This document shows positions 32,326-40,874 of a DNA stretch of 40,874 nt, piece by piece. This DNA comes from Emiliania huxleyi CCMP1516. Lineage: Eukaryota; Haptophyta; Isochrysidales; Noelaerhabdaceae. Within the stretch, counting starts at the first letter, position 1. The number at the start of each line of letters is the position of its first letter. The notes beneath the pieces were generated by a model, which saw only the letters and a program-made list of their open reading frames with translations, ran no database searches and was not told the origin of the DNA. The stretch lies in NCBI RefSeq assembly GCF_000372725.1, contig NW_005201851.1:249834-290707 (forward strand), given 5' to 3'. The translations under genes and the position numbers were made by a program.

Positions 32326-32520
32326 GGTAAGGTAAGGTAAGGTAAATTTCTCCACACACACAAAGTGGTGGGGCAAGGGGGGGCGACCCTCGCATCTCCA
32401 CACCCGGACACGGGCAGGAGCCCCACGGCATTCAAAGTGCAAGCACTGGCCCGGTGCACGTGGGTGAGCAGCCTGCCCACTCCCTCCCGACAAAGCACAA
32501 ACCAACTCCCGCACACACAC
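32326..32520 (-). repeat. SINE-like dispersed repeat with (TTACC)4 tail, copy 2
   Basis: Close match to 22361-22555 with a few indels. The flanks differ completely, which places the element ends at the (GGTAA)4 run on one side and near 32520 on the other. Confidence 0.8.
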
Positions 32521-33476
32521 AATCGCACTCTGGCCATCGAATGACTCCGAATGACTCACTGTGTGTGCTAAGACAGAATCTCCGCAGACATCCAAACGCA
32601 CAGTGTTGTGCTAGAAATGCGACGAACTTCCGGGGAAAGGGGGGGGGGGGGGGGAGTGTGCCGGCGAATGTCGCTAGGCGGGCACCTGGAGACCAGACGC
32701 TGAGAGAGAGAGTCGTCGCGTCTCCCGAGCGGCTCGAGCCTGGGGCTGGGCCGACGCACGTGTCGTATAACTTAATATCGTTCTTTTTTAGATCGACGGA
32801 ACCCGAACGAACACCTCCATGCGAATCTAGCGCTGCACCCTCGAGCGGGAACACAGGATCATCTCCTGCTTAAGGCTGGCCACCAAATCGAGCAGCTGGC
32901 CGCGCGGAGGGAGGGGGTGGTCCGTGTCATGGGAAGCGACATTCCCCACGAGGCGGAGCTGGTGGCACCATGTTCAAACTCCGCACTTTAATTCGAACTT
33001 TCTCGCCTCGGCTCGTGGGGCTCGGGAGTAGTCAAGCAGGTGTGCGGGGTGGGCGGGAGGGGGCCTGGGAGCATTTTTTTGCATTTCCGAGGCGAGCGTG
33101 GGCCGTGGTGGGCCCCTCCGGGCCTCTCTCAGCAGCACGGAAAGTAGCGCGCGACAGAGCGCTGTTCTCGGCCCCCTGAGCGTATTGGGACGAGCCAGAC
33201 TAGCATGCACATCGCCTTGGCACGTAGGACGCACGACTTACCCACGCACACCCCGGTGACAATCTTGGAAATCTCCCGACAATCTCCCCAAATCTCCTCC
33301 CGCTCTCGCGAGTAGCGCGGCGCAGCGGGGCGCGTTGATGTCGATGAATGCAGTGTGGACTCCTTTTCGACACTCTCTAGCACCGGTGAACACACAGGCG
33401 TTGCTTCCGAGGTGGTAAAAATCTGTGAATGCCCGCCAAGTTGTCGCGGTTTTCCGACTTGTCTCGTGCTCGAGCC
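32521..33476. other. Intergenic, no gene recognised
   Basis: Holds an 18-base G run at 32637-32654 and a CAATCTCCC-type short repeat at 33257-33300. The upstream region of the Ulp1-like gene should lie at its 3' end. Confidence 0.4.
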
Positions 33477-33713
33477 ATGCCGAAAAGAGCGGGCGCAGGC
33501 CTGGGACAGCGTCGCAAAAGCGGCCAACCGTCCCGGCTCCAGGCCAGGACCAGATCGCCGCTCGGTACCGCCAGTTTGCGACTCTGTGCCTGCGCAGTCG
33601 TCGCTATCTCACGCTTCCGATCTCGTCACAACAGGCGCCCTCGCCGAGTGCAACGTCCTCGCGGCCGCAAAGCCGTGCTGGCTCGCGCAGAGTCGGCGTC
33701 GCAAAGAACCTGA
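33477..33713 (+). other. Possible first exon of the Ulp1-like gene
   Basis: A frame starting MPKRAGAGLGQRRKSGQPSR at ATG 33477 is basic and ends at 33713, just before and out of frame with the main exon at 33726. It may be a 5' exon joined by an unrecognised intron, an upstream reading frame, or unrelated. Confidence 0.3.
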
Positions 33714-33725
33714 GAGCACCGCGGC

Positions 33726-35831
33726 ATGCTACGGTTGGCGACGTCCTCGGCGAGGCCATGGAGCTGCATAGCACGAGCGACGAGGGCCGCCGCGACGGGA
33801 TCTACAACCAGAGAGAGCACGGACGCCGAGGATCGCTCTCCCGTGCAGCGCCGCAGCGGCTCGTCGGCGGCTCGTCGGCTGCGGCCTCGAACGGAGATCG
33901 CATGGAGGTTGACGAGGAACCTCCCTCTCAGCAGTGCTCCAGCGGAGCCTGCGCAGCAGCAGCAGCAGCAGCAAGCAAGCGTGCTCACGCTGGTGGCAGA
34001 CATCGGACGCCTCGAGCTGGAGGAGGTTGGCCACCGTGCCGCCGCTCGCGAAGCGATTACAGCGACAACCGGGACGCAAACATCAGGCGTGCCGACGCCT
34101 CGCGAGCTGCGTGCCCAAGCCCGGCTCGACTTGCAAGTCGTAGGGCTGCGCGAGGTAGCTGCCAGGCGGGCAGAGCGCGCGAGCGGCGCGGCGCAGCTGC
34201 CGATGACTGGCGAAATGGACGTAGACGGCAGTGATGACGACGACGACGTCGACTCAGAGGCGGAAGGGGAGGCGGCGGAGGAGGCGGAGGCGGCGGCGGC
34301 GGACGCTGCCACGGCCGCGCAGCAGCACGACGGAGGCGCGACCGAGTCGCCGGTGTCATCGATCGCCGAGACGCGGTCCCGGCTCCTGAAGGACCGCGTC
34401 GCGGAGATCACCTACCGCGACGAGCCCGGCGTCTACCTCGCTCTGGTTACGGAGACTCCAGCCGCCAGGGCAAACAAGGTCAGCCACCTTTGGCTACACG
34501 AGGTGCTGGATGGGTCGGACCTCTACATCATGGATCCGTGGAACCGCGGCGAGTCAAAGACTCCGATCCGCAAGGTGGCCGAGCCGCTGTCGAGCGTGGA
34601 AGAGCTGCTGCCCGCCGAGGCCGGGCAAGCTTTGGCGGGCGAGGCGCTACGTCTTGCTCTGGACGCGATCCGGAGCGACCCCGGCGCGCGGCTCCAGCCC
34701 GGCACCCTCCGCGTGTGGCGTCGGGCACGCGCAGACCCTCCCTCCTCCGCCACCGCTACTGGCACCTCCGCCTCCGCCGCCACTCTCAACCGCGCGGCCG
34801 CCACCAGCTCTGCCAGCTCCGCCGCCGCCACTTCCTCCGCCGCGGCCTCTAGCTCCACCACGGATGCGGCCTCTAGCGGTGCTGCTGGCTCCGCCCAGGC
34901 CGGTTCGTCTACCGTCTCCTCAGAAGCTGGGCTCGGCATCTCGTGGACAGAGCTAGAGCCGACGCTCTACGGCCGGGCGACCCAGCGTCGCTCGAGCTGC
35001 CCCGTGCCGACGGACAGGTACGACGAGCACTTGAACGACATCATTGTGCATAACATGCAGGACCTCTCACCGTGGGCCGACAGCCAGGACGTGCAGGCGA
35101 GGGCGCCGATCTCGGGGATGACGATTCGCGCCGGATCGCTCTTCAACCGCTTCAAATCGGGAGCCCCCACCGGGTGGGTGGCGAAGCTGTTCGCGGGCGA
35201 GGCACCGACGGAGCGCAAGCTGGTCATGCAGCGCTTTACCGACGGCAGCGAGTTTGGCGGGCACTGGCACCAGCTCCTCTTCTTCGTCGACCAGAGACGG
35301 GTGCTCTACCACGAGCCCTATGGCGGCGCAATCGACTCGGGCATCGCGTCTTGCTTCCACCGGAGCCCCGGGCCTGCCGCCGGCTGGGCGCTGGAGGTGG
35401 TGGATGTGCAGCTGCAGTCTTGCACTCACGAGTGCGCGCTCTGGGTGGACTTTGTCGCGGAGGTGGCTGTCGACTACGTGAGGAGCGACCTGACTCGCTC
35501 CTTCAGCGAGTACCTTCGCGGGTGCGCTCTCCCTGTGTGTGTGTGTGCATGCCTGCGATAAGGCTGACCGGTGTCGCGCCGCCCCCGCAGGCGTGAGGAG
35601 ATCACCCCGCTCAACGGCATGCGGCGGACTTGCACGGCGATGAAGACGGCGAAGGCAAAAAACAACGCCTTCGTCGCACAGCGCCGAAACGACGTGCGCA
35701 CGCTGTTACGTCTAGCCTATGTCCAGCGCCAACTGCCGCACACAGGCTCCGCAACGCTGACCGCCTTTGGCGCAGCGGCGGAGCAGGAGCCTGCCGAGGA
35801 CACAGACTCGGACTTTGAGATGTTGACCTAG
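33726..35831 (+). CDS. Ulp1-like (C48) cysteine protease, two exons
   Basis: Exon 1 33726-35521 and exon 2 35591-35831 (GT donor, AG|G acceptor) join in frame to 678 residues. The N-terminal half is low-complexity: a poly-Gln run near residue 78, an acidic block MDVDGSDDDDDVDSEAEGEA near 161-180 and an Ala/Ser-rich stretch near 340-400. The C-terminal domain has the C48 order: GGHWHQLLFFVD with His513-Trp514, then RVLYHEPYGG, then VQLQSCTHECALWVDF, where Gln564 and Cys570 are six residues apart as in Ulp1/SENP enzymes. The usual Asp after the His is Glu in YHEP. The exon 2 tail is basic, then acidic. Such proteases deconjugate SUMO-like tags, but are also carried by protist DNA transposons, so it may be a domesticated or resident transposon gene. 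The start codon is uncertain. Confidence 0.7.
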
Positions 35832-36095
35832 ACCGACGTGTGATTCAGATAGTTGTCTTCAGATGTGTGTGTGATTCAGATGTGTGTGCGTGTGATTTTC
35901 GGCACGGGTATAGATTAGAAGCGTATCGTCACACACACCCTCTTTGAGAGAGGGACACAGCGTGGTGCACAGTAGCGGGCTAGCTTCTACAGAGGCAACC
36001 GGTCCGAGGGCGAGCGTTTCGCTCGCCCTGATGCGCATGAGCGACGTGGAAGCTTCCGACCGGCGCAGATGCCACGGGCGACACCAATCCCAGCC
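35832..36095. other. 3' intergenic region
   Basis: Short TGTGTG-rich phrases near 35862-35900. Nothing else recognised. Confidence 0.4.
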
Positions 36096-38919
36096 TCAAA
36101 AGGCGAGGAGGGCTGGTGGAGTGTCCAGACGGCAGTGGCTTCCGAAGAACTTTTTGCGGGTGACGCAAAGGATCCGAGGAGAGAGCACCTCGGCTGCCGG
36201 CGAGGCATCCGCCCCGCGCCCATACATCTGATGGAAAGTGCGAAGAAGCGGTGGCGGCAGGCTAGCCACCGGTGGGGCACACGGAGCGATATGGCGTTCG
36301 GCTGCGATTTGAGTGCAACCGGGTGACGCATCTCCTCCACAGAGACGCGGGGACGGCGTGCCTGCGAGGCGCCCGATATGCGCCAACGGACCCAATGGAA
36401 AGTGCGAAGCGAGCACTCGACGGCTCGCAGCCTGTGGACGGAGCACGAGAGCTCGAACCTCGCACTCTCGTGCAAAATCGGCACCTCGGAGCGCCTTTTT
36501 CACACCGCATTCGAGCCCATGAAAACAACAATGTACCCCAAGCAGCACGATCACGCCTCGCACCGGTGCGGTGGTGCCGGGCGGCTCTAGGGGGTCAGGC
36601 TGGCTGCATGGCACCACCCGTAGCCCGTTTTGCTGCCTTGGCATCACCCGGAGGGGGGATTGAACATGGTATAAAAGGTGCGCAACGCTGAACAGAGAAT
36701 CGGGGATGTTGCGACTTGCGCGGAGCGAGCCTAGCTTGTCGTGCAGCGCCATCTTGCGAAAGCCAGTGGGGACGGCGCGCCCTCCGTCGAAGGTCCTGTT
36801 TAGTGCTCGCTCCAGCAGCAGCCGCACTTTTCGCATGAGCTCCTGTGGGTAGCGCCAGGCCAGTGCGCGGTGGGAGGGTGGGTGGGTGGGTGTGCCCGGG
36901 GGGCAGAATGCGCGGTGTGTGAGGCACACGAGGCCCGCTGCGAGCGGGGAGGGCGTTCATGTGTGCGCGCGCACGCGGCGCGGAGGGGACTTGAGCTGGG
37001 GGCAGGTGTCACCTGGTCGCGTTGGCGCAGCTCGTCGCCGGGCTCCTCGACAACCGACCACAGATCGTCCACCTGCTGCGTCAGCTCGCCCGGTCCGCAG
37101 TCCGCCTGCTGCCCCATGCCTTCGCGCATCGTCGCTGCGTCGCGCGAGAGGTTCTCCCACTCCTCTACCTCCTGCTGCAGCTCCACGGCCCTCTCCTCGG
37201 CCTCTTTGCGGGCCGCTGCTTCGGCGTCTCGCTCCGCTGCCAGCTCGCTCATTGCGCGGCTCTTGGCGGCGAGCTGCCGCTCCATCTCGGCCAGTGCCCC
37301 ACCGCCGCCGACTAGCTCGCACGCCAGCTCGCTGCCGACAACAGCCGTGGTGATCACGCTTGCGCCGCCCGGCAGTTGCATGCACCCGCACCGCGACGAC
37401 GACGAGCGCACAAATTGAGCCACGGCTCGAAAGCGGCGCGGAGGGGACTTGAGCTGGGGGCAGGTGTCACCTGGTCGCGTTGGCGCAGCTCGTCGCCGGG
37501 CTCCTCGACAACCGACCACAGATCGTCCACCTGCTGCGTCAGCTCGCCCGGTCCGCAGTCCGCCTGCTGCCCCATGCCTTCGCGCATCGTCGCTGCGTCG
37601 CGCGAGAGGTTCTCCCACTCCTCTACCTCCTGCTGCAGCTCCACGGCCCTCTCCTCGGCCTCTTTGCGGGCCGCTGCTTCGGCGTCTCGCTCCGCTGCCA
37701 GCTCGCTCATTGCGCGGCTCTTGGCGGCGAGCTGCCGCTCCATCTCGGCCAGTGCCCCACCGCCGCCGACTAGCTCGCACGCCAGCTCGCTGCCGACAAC
37801 AGCCGTGGTGATCACGCTTGCGCCGCCCGGCAGTTGCATGCACCCGCACCGCGACGACGACGAGCGCACAAACTTGAGCCACGGCTCGAACTCGCCCGCT
37901 AGGTCGGTCAGACGGAACGCCACGCGCTGCAGCGACGGCGTGATCGACTCCCGCTTGACCACCGCGAATTGGAGCACTGGCGGCAGCACCGAAGACCAGC
38001 CGGCCTGCTCGGGCCCGCGCGCACTGAAACGCACCTTGAAGCCGCGCTCGACGCCTCGGGCCGAACTAGAAAGCGTCGCCACCTGAAATTCACGCCCCGC
38101 TGAGCCTGCCACAGAGGCTTGGCCTGCCGATGCCGACTCTGTGCTGGCCGGCTCGCCACCCGCGACCGCGCCACCCGCGACCGCGCAACCCGCTGCCGCA
38201 CCCAGCATGACATCCGACGCCGGTGCGGCTCGCTTTCCCAGGAGCGAGGCTGCTGGCGCGCTCGGTGCCTCTGAAGACGTGGCAGCGCTGGGCGCAGCGA
38301 TCGCCGCTTCGGTGGCGACGGCCGGGAGGAGGAGGCTAGCCTTCGCCCACTCGCCATCTCCCTCGCCGCTGCCAATCTGCTCCGCCACGATCGGCATCTC
38401 GCCAGTGACGCCACCCTGCGCAGCTGCAGCGACGCCATTGTTGCCGGGGCGGGGGTGCTCGGGCGCGTGGACCCTAAACACAAACTTGTCGTAGCGTTGG
38501 GATGCCTTGATGCCGCCACCGAAGCGCAGCGTGTCTTCGTGGAAGAGCGAGACGGCGGGGGGCGACCCGCCCCCGGGCTTGATGTAGTGCTGCTCGTTGA
38601 CGAACGTGAATGTCGCACTGCTCAACACGTGCAGGGTGAAGGCGCCGTTGACCAGGCGCACCTCTGCCTGGCGAGCGGAGACCTTGGGCGGCTGTGGCTG
38701 CGATTCGTCGGTCAGGAGCAGAGCGGACGCTCCGTCGTCGCTCGCGGCGCGCCCGATAGATAGGACGCCGCCGTCGACAGACGGGAGCATGGTCACCCCA
38801 GCGTTACCACCGTCGAGGAGCCGGATCAACTGTGGTTTGTCCTCCTCGTCGCTCTCGTCGCCGTCGCAGAAGTTTTGGGTGGCGCCCTCGCAGAAGTTCT
38901 GGGTGGCGGCGAAGTCCAT
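36096..38919 (-). CDS. FHA-domain coiled-coil protein
   Basis: Exon 1 runs 38919-37471 and exon 2 36842-36096, joined by a GT donor (GACCAG|GTGACACC) and a CCACAG|GAGC acceptor, for about 731 residues. ATG 38919 is used; the frame upstream opens only with GTG. The N-terminus repeats ATQNFCEG/ATQNFCDG, followed by an acidic patch. Residues about 32-150 fit an FHA phosphothreonine-binding fold: GVLSIGR, SARQAEVRLVNGAFTLHVLS, TFVNEQ, LFHEDTLRFGGG, YDKFVFRV. After an Ala/Ser linker comes a coiled coil (ALAEMERQLAAKSRAMSELA through QQEVEEWENLSRD). Exon 2 begins ELMRKVRLLLERALNRTFDG; its last part, past about 36650, looks less protein-like and the true stop may differ. A 458-bp tandem copy of the coiled-coil region lies in the intron. 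Confidence 0.7.
36158..36420. repeat. Degenerate duplication, ~163-bp period
   Basis: GGGTGACGCA occurs at 36158 and 36321, and GGAAAGTGCGAAG about 75 bases after each, with patchy similarity between. It overlaps the doubtful 3' part of the FHA gene's last exon, one reason to distrust that part as coding. Confidence 0.45.
36975..37890 (-). repeat. 458-bp tandem duplication spanning a splice donor
   Basis: 36975-37432 and 37433-37890 are nearly identical. The upstream (minus-strand first) copy is in frame with the FHA gene. The second copy is shifted because one base is lost at the junction (CTCAATTTGTG against CTCAAGTTTGTG), so read-through soon ends at 37354. Each copy contains GACCAG|GTGACACC. 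Splicing from the first copy's donor skips the second copy entirely. Confidence 0.9.
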
Positions 38920-39288
38920 CGCGGCCCTCGCCGCCAAGGGGCGAAGCGATCGGCGCAGCGACAGCACGGTGAGCGATCGGCGCAGCGACAGTGGTGAGTG
39001 GCGCCGCTACAGACAGCTGAGGGACCCGAAAAAAAAACCCGACCCCAGCGTAGAGGGCCTCGCAGGGGACGCGGCTCTGAGCGCCCAGCGACGCGTGCCG
39101 GATGGAGTCCGGCCGCGGGTGACTAGGGAAGTTCGCTCAGGATGTGTGGCAGTCAGTTCGGCTGAGTGTCTTGTCTTGTGTTTCTGTGTGTCGCTCCTGT
39201 GTGACCGTCATCGCGCGTGAGTGAGTGCATAAAGATTTTCTTTCTGGAGGGCTCTTCCAGCTTCTGATGACTTCGAAGATCTCGAAGG
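38920..39288. other. Bidirectional promoter region
   Basis: Lies between the divergent FHA-domain gene and the gene at 39289. A GAGCGATCGGCGCAGCGACAG phrase is tandemly repeated at about 38947-38994. No TATA-like element stands out. Confidence 0.4.
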
Positions 39289-40774
39289 ATGGCAGCAGTC
39301 CTCGTTTTCGTTGTTGACCCACCCTCGCTCGTCTTCCGGCCGGCGCTGGCGCACGCCCGGCCGCACTTCCAGGCGGCGCTCGCGGCGCGACCGGCGGCTG
39401 CCGGCGTCGAAGCCAGCTTTGGCTTCGGCGGCCGCTTTGGCTCTGCCGACGCGAGGCGCGAGGCCCGGCGCTCGGGCGTGTTTGGCCGCCGTCCGCCGGG
39501 GCCGGGTCCGATGCTCGACCCCGTGGCGGCGCGTGCGCAAGGCTACTCCGGCGCGGAGCTCAACCGGATGGACCCGCGCCGCGCAGCCGCCGTCGCCGCG
39601 CCGTTCCTCGCCCAGCAGCGGATGGCGCAGGCGCTGCAGCGGCCTCTCCAGCCGCCGCCGCCGCTGCGCCGCGGGCCCCCGCTGCGGCTGCACCGGGCGC
39701 TCCCGAGGCCGGGCGCGCCCCCCACCGCCAGCCTCCTCAAGAGCCCTCTCGCCGGCTCCGCTGAGGCACGGCAACAGGTGCTCCCGCTCCCTCCCTCCCT
39801 CCCTCCCTCCCTCCGTCCCTCCTTACCTCCCTTCCTCCCTCCCTCCCTACTTCCCTCCCCTCCCTCCCTCCGTCCGTCCCTCCCTTCCGGGTTTTTTTTC
39901 CCCTTTAATCCCCCAACCCCCCCCCCCCCCCCCCTTCTGGCACAGGCGCGCCTTCATCGGTGGGCCCCTCCCCAGCAGCAGCAGCAGCAGCAGCAGCCGC
40001 AGCCGCAGCCGCAGTGGGGCGCGCTCCTCCCGCCATCTCGCCGCCACCGCCTCACCCAGTCCCTTTCCGGAACCGTCTCGGGCCCCTCCTCTTTAGGCGC
40101 CCCGCCGCCGGGCGGGGTGCAAGCGAGGCGGGGCGCGGCGCCGCGGGCTGCCGGCGCCGTGCCGCTCCGGCGGCGGCGCGGCGGGCGGCGGAGGCAAACA
40201 CACACGCGCACGCACGCGCACATGCACACCGTGCCTTGCACTTTGAATGCGGCGCGACTCCTGTCTGTGGAGTTGGGTATGCGAGGGTTGCCCAGCTCTC
40301 GCCCCACCACCCTGCGAGCGTGTTGACTCGCCTAACTCGCCCTCTGCCGCAGGCTCGGAGAGCCCGGCCCACGGCCGCTGTCTGCAACCACTCCAGCCGC
40401 GAAGCCAGTCACCCCCACCCCTCCGCACCGCACCCCCTCGGTCGCGGGGAGCGTGGCGCCGGCGGCGGCGGCGGCGGCGCAGGCACAGGCAGCGCCCGCG
40501 CAGGCGGCGGGAGGAGGCGGCGGCGTTCCGCAGCGCGCACCGCCTCGGCCGCAGCATTACCGCCGCGCAGCCTCGGCGCCCGCGCAGGCGGCGGCGCAGG
40601 CGGCGGCGGCGGAGGCGGCGGGGCATGCGGCGGCGGGGGCGCGAGGGCAAGGCGCGTTTTCTCCGCTTGCCGCAGAGATGGACTCGAACCGCCCCGCTGC
40701 GCGCGCGGCGGCGGCGCGAGCCCGGACGGCAGCGGCGGCGGGCGCGGCGACGGCGGAGCGATTCTCGTCCCGAG
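39289..40774 (+). CDS. Ala/Pro/Gln-rich protein of unknown function, continues beyond the window
   Basis: Exons 39289-39777, 39946-40193 and 40353-40774 join in frame. Intron 1 is GT-AG with CCCT and C runs, intron 2 is GC-AG (GGAG|GCAAAC), and a further GT donor at 40775 opens the next intron. Residues 1-60 are the least biased part (MAAVLVFVVDPPSLVF, then SFGFGGRFGSADARREA). Later parts are dominated by Arg, Pro, Gln (run of eight, then QPQPQPQ) and poly-Ala with Gln. FGFGGRFG and GYSGAELNRMDPRRA are the only specific-looking segments. No family recognised; probably a disordered, possibly nucleic-acid-binding protein, which is inference. Its 3' end is outside the window. Confidence 0.55.
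40227..40312 (+). repeat. Diverged SINE-like repeat piece in an intron
   Basis: CTTGCACTTTGAATGC, then ATGCGAGGGTTGCCC and CGCCCCACCACC match, in order, the reverse complement of blocks in the repeats at 22361-22555 and 32326-32520. The (TTACC)n tail is absent. Confidence 0.65.
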
Positions 40775-40784
40775 GTGCGGCGGT

Positions 40785-40874
40785 GGGGGGGTGGGGGGGT
40801 GGTGGGGGGTGGGGGGTGGGGGGGGGGGGTTGGTTGGGGGGGTTGGGGGGGGGTTCGTCCCTGCCCCCCCCCTG
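40785..40874 (+). repeat. G-rich tract at the window end
   Basis: Long runs of G broken by single T residues start about 10 bases after the donor at 40775. Such a tract can form G-quadruplexes in the transcript. Confidence 0.8.

Noticed and set aside
36669..36681. GGTATAAAAGG as a TATA promoter on the plus strand
   Set aside because: It falls inside the FHA gene's last exon on the opposite strand and has no supported gene downstream.
36800..37882. A 360-residue minus-strand frame over both halves of the 458-bp duplication
   Set aside because: Its first half is an Arg-rich wrong-frame reading; only the second half matches the coiled coil, because of the one-base shift between copies.

Overview
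This is eukaryotic nuclear DNA that is GC-rich and full of introns, microsatellites and minisatellites. The best guess is a unicellular alga, most likely a haptophyte. The reasons are: most introns I could place by protein continuity start with GC rather than GT; every firmly placed acceptor reads AG followed by G; gene orientation is mixed, which argues against dinoflagellate-style one-way gene blocks; and the gene set (FkbM methyltransferases, Golgi-type sulfotransferases, 2OG-Fe(II) prolyl 4-hydroxylase, AP2-domain protein, plastid-type cyclophilin) fits an alga. A dinoflagellate or another protist with GC-AG introns and introner elements cannot be excluded. One 100-base assembly gap lies at 20108-20207.

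Layout. 1-4400: repeats, a small acylation-signal protein on the minus strand (1465-1758), and weak plus-strand coding fragments. 4658-8280 (minus): a 13-exon FAD-dependent oxidoreductase whose model joins in frame to 516 codons. 9118-10080 (plus): intronless FkbM-type methyltransferase. 13051-14268 (minus): a second, apparently secreted, FkbM-type protein. 14697-16400: a truncated sulfotransferase copy and a local array of a GAGGACCTC-rich repeat. 16462-18191 and 18471-21692 (plus): two tandem sulfotransferase genes (or one double-domain gene), cut up by repeat-filled introns. 22360-25462: SINE-like repeat and remnants of a LINE retrotransposon. 26723-28185 (plus): six-exon cyclophilin with a bipartite leader. 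28515-29655 (minus): AP2-domain / Cys-rich protein. 29734-31690 (plus): prolyl 4-hydroxylase. 33726-35831 (plus): Ulp1-like (C48) cysteine protease. 36096-38919 (minus): FHA-domain coiled-coil protein with a 458-bp tandem duplication. 39289-40774 (plus, runs off the window): Ala/Pro/Gln-rich protein.

The most striking theme is intron structure, not gene content. Many introns are bounded by direct repeats of the exon edge, each copy carrying AG|GC or AG|GT, and often with a third copy inside the intron. Other introns end in a shared palindromic motif (TTCACA...TGTGAACAG|G) or carry a micro- or minisatellite that begins at the 5' splice site. Together they look like a locus in which tandem duplication and short inverted-repeat introners keep creating new introns. 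The genes otherwise fit secretory-pathway and cell-surface modification (sulfation, methylation, prolyl hydroxylation) plus housekeeping and regulatory functions; no operon-like cooperation can be shown.
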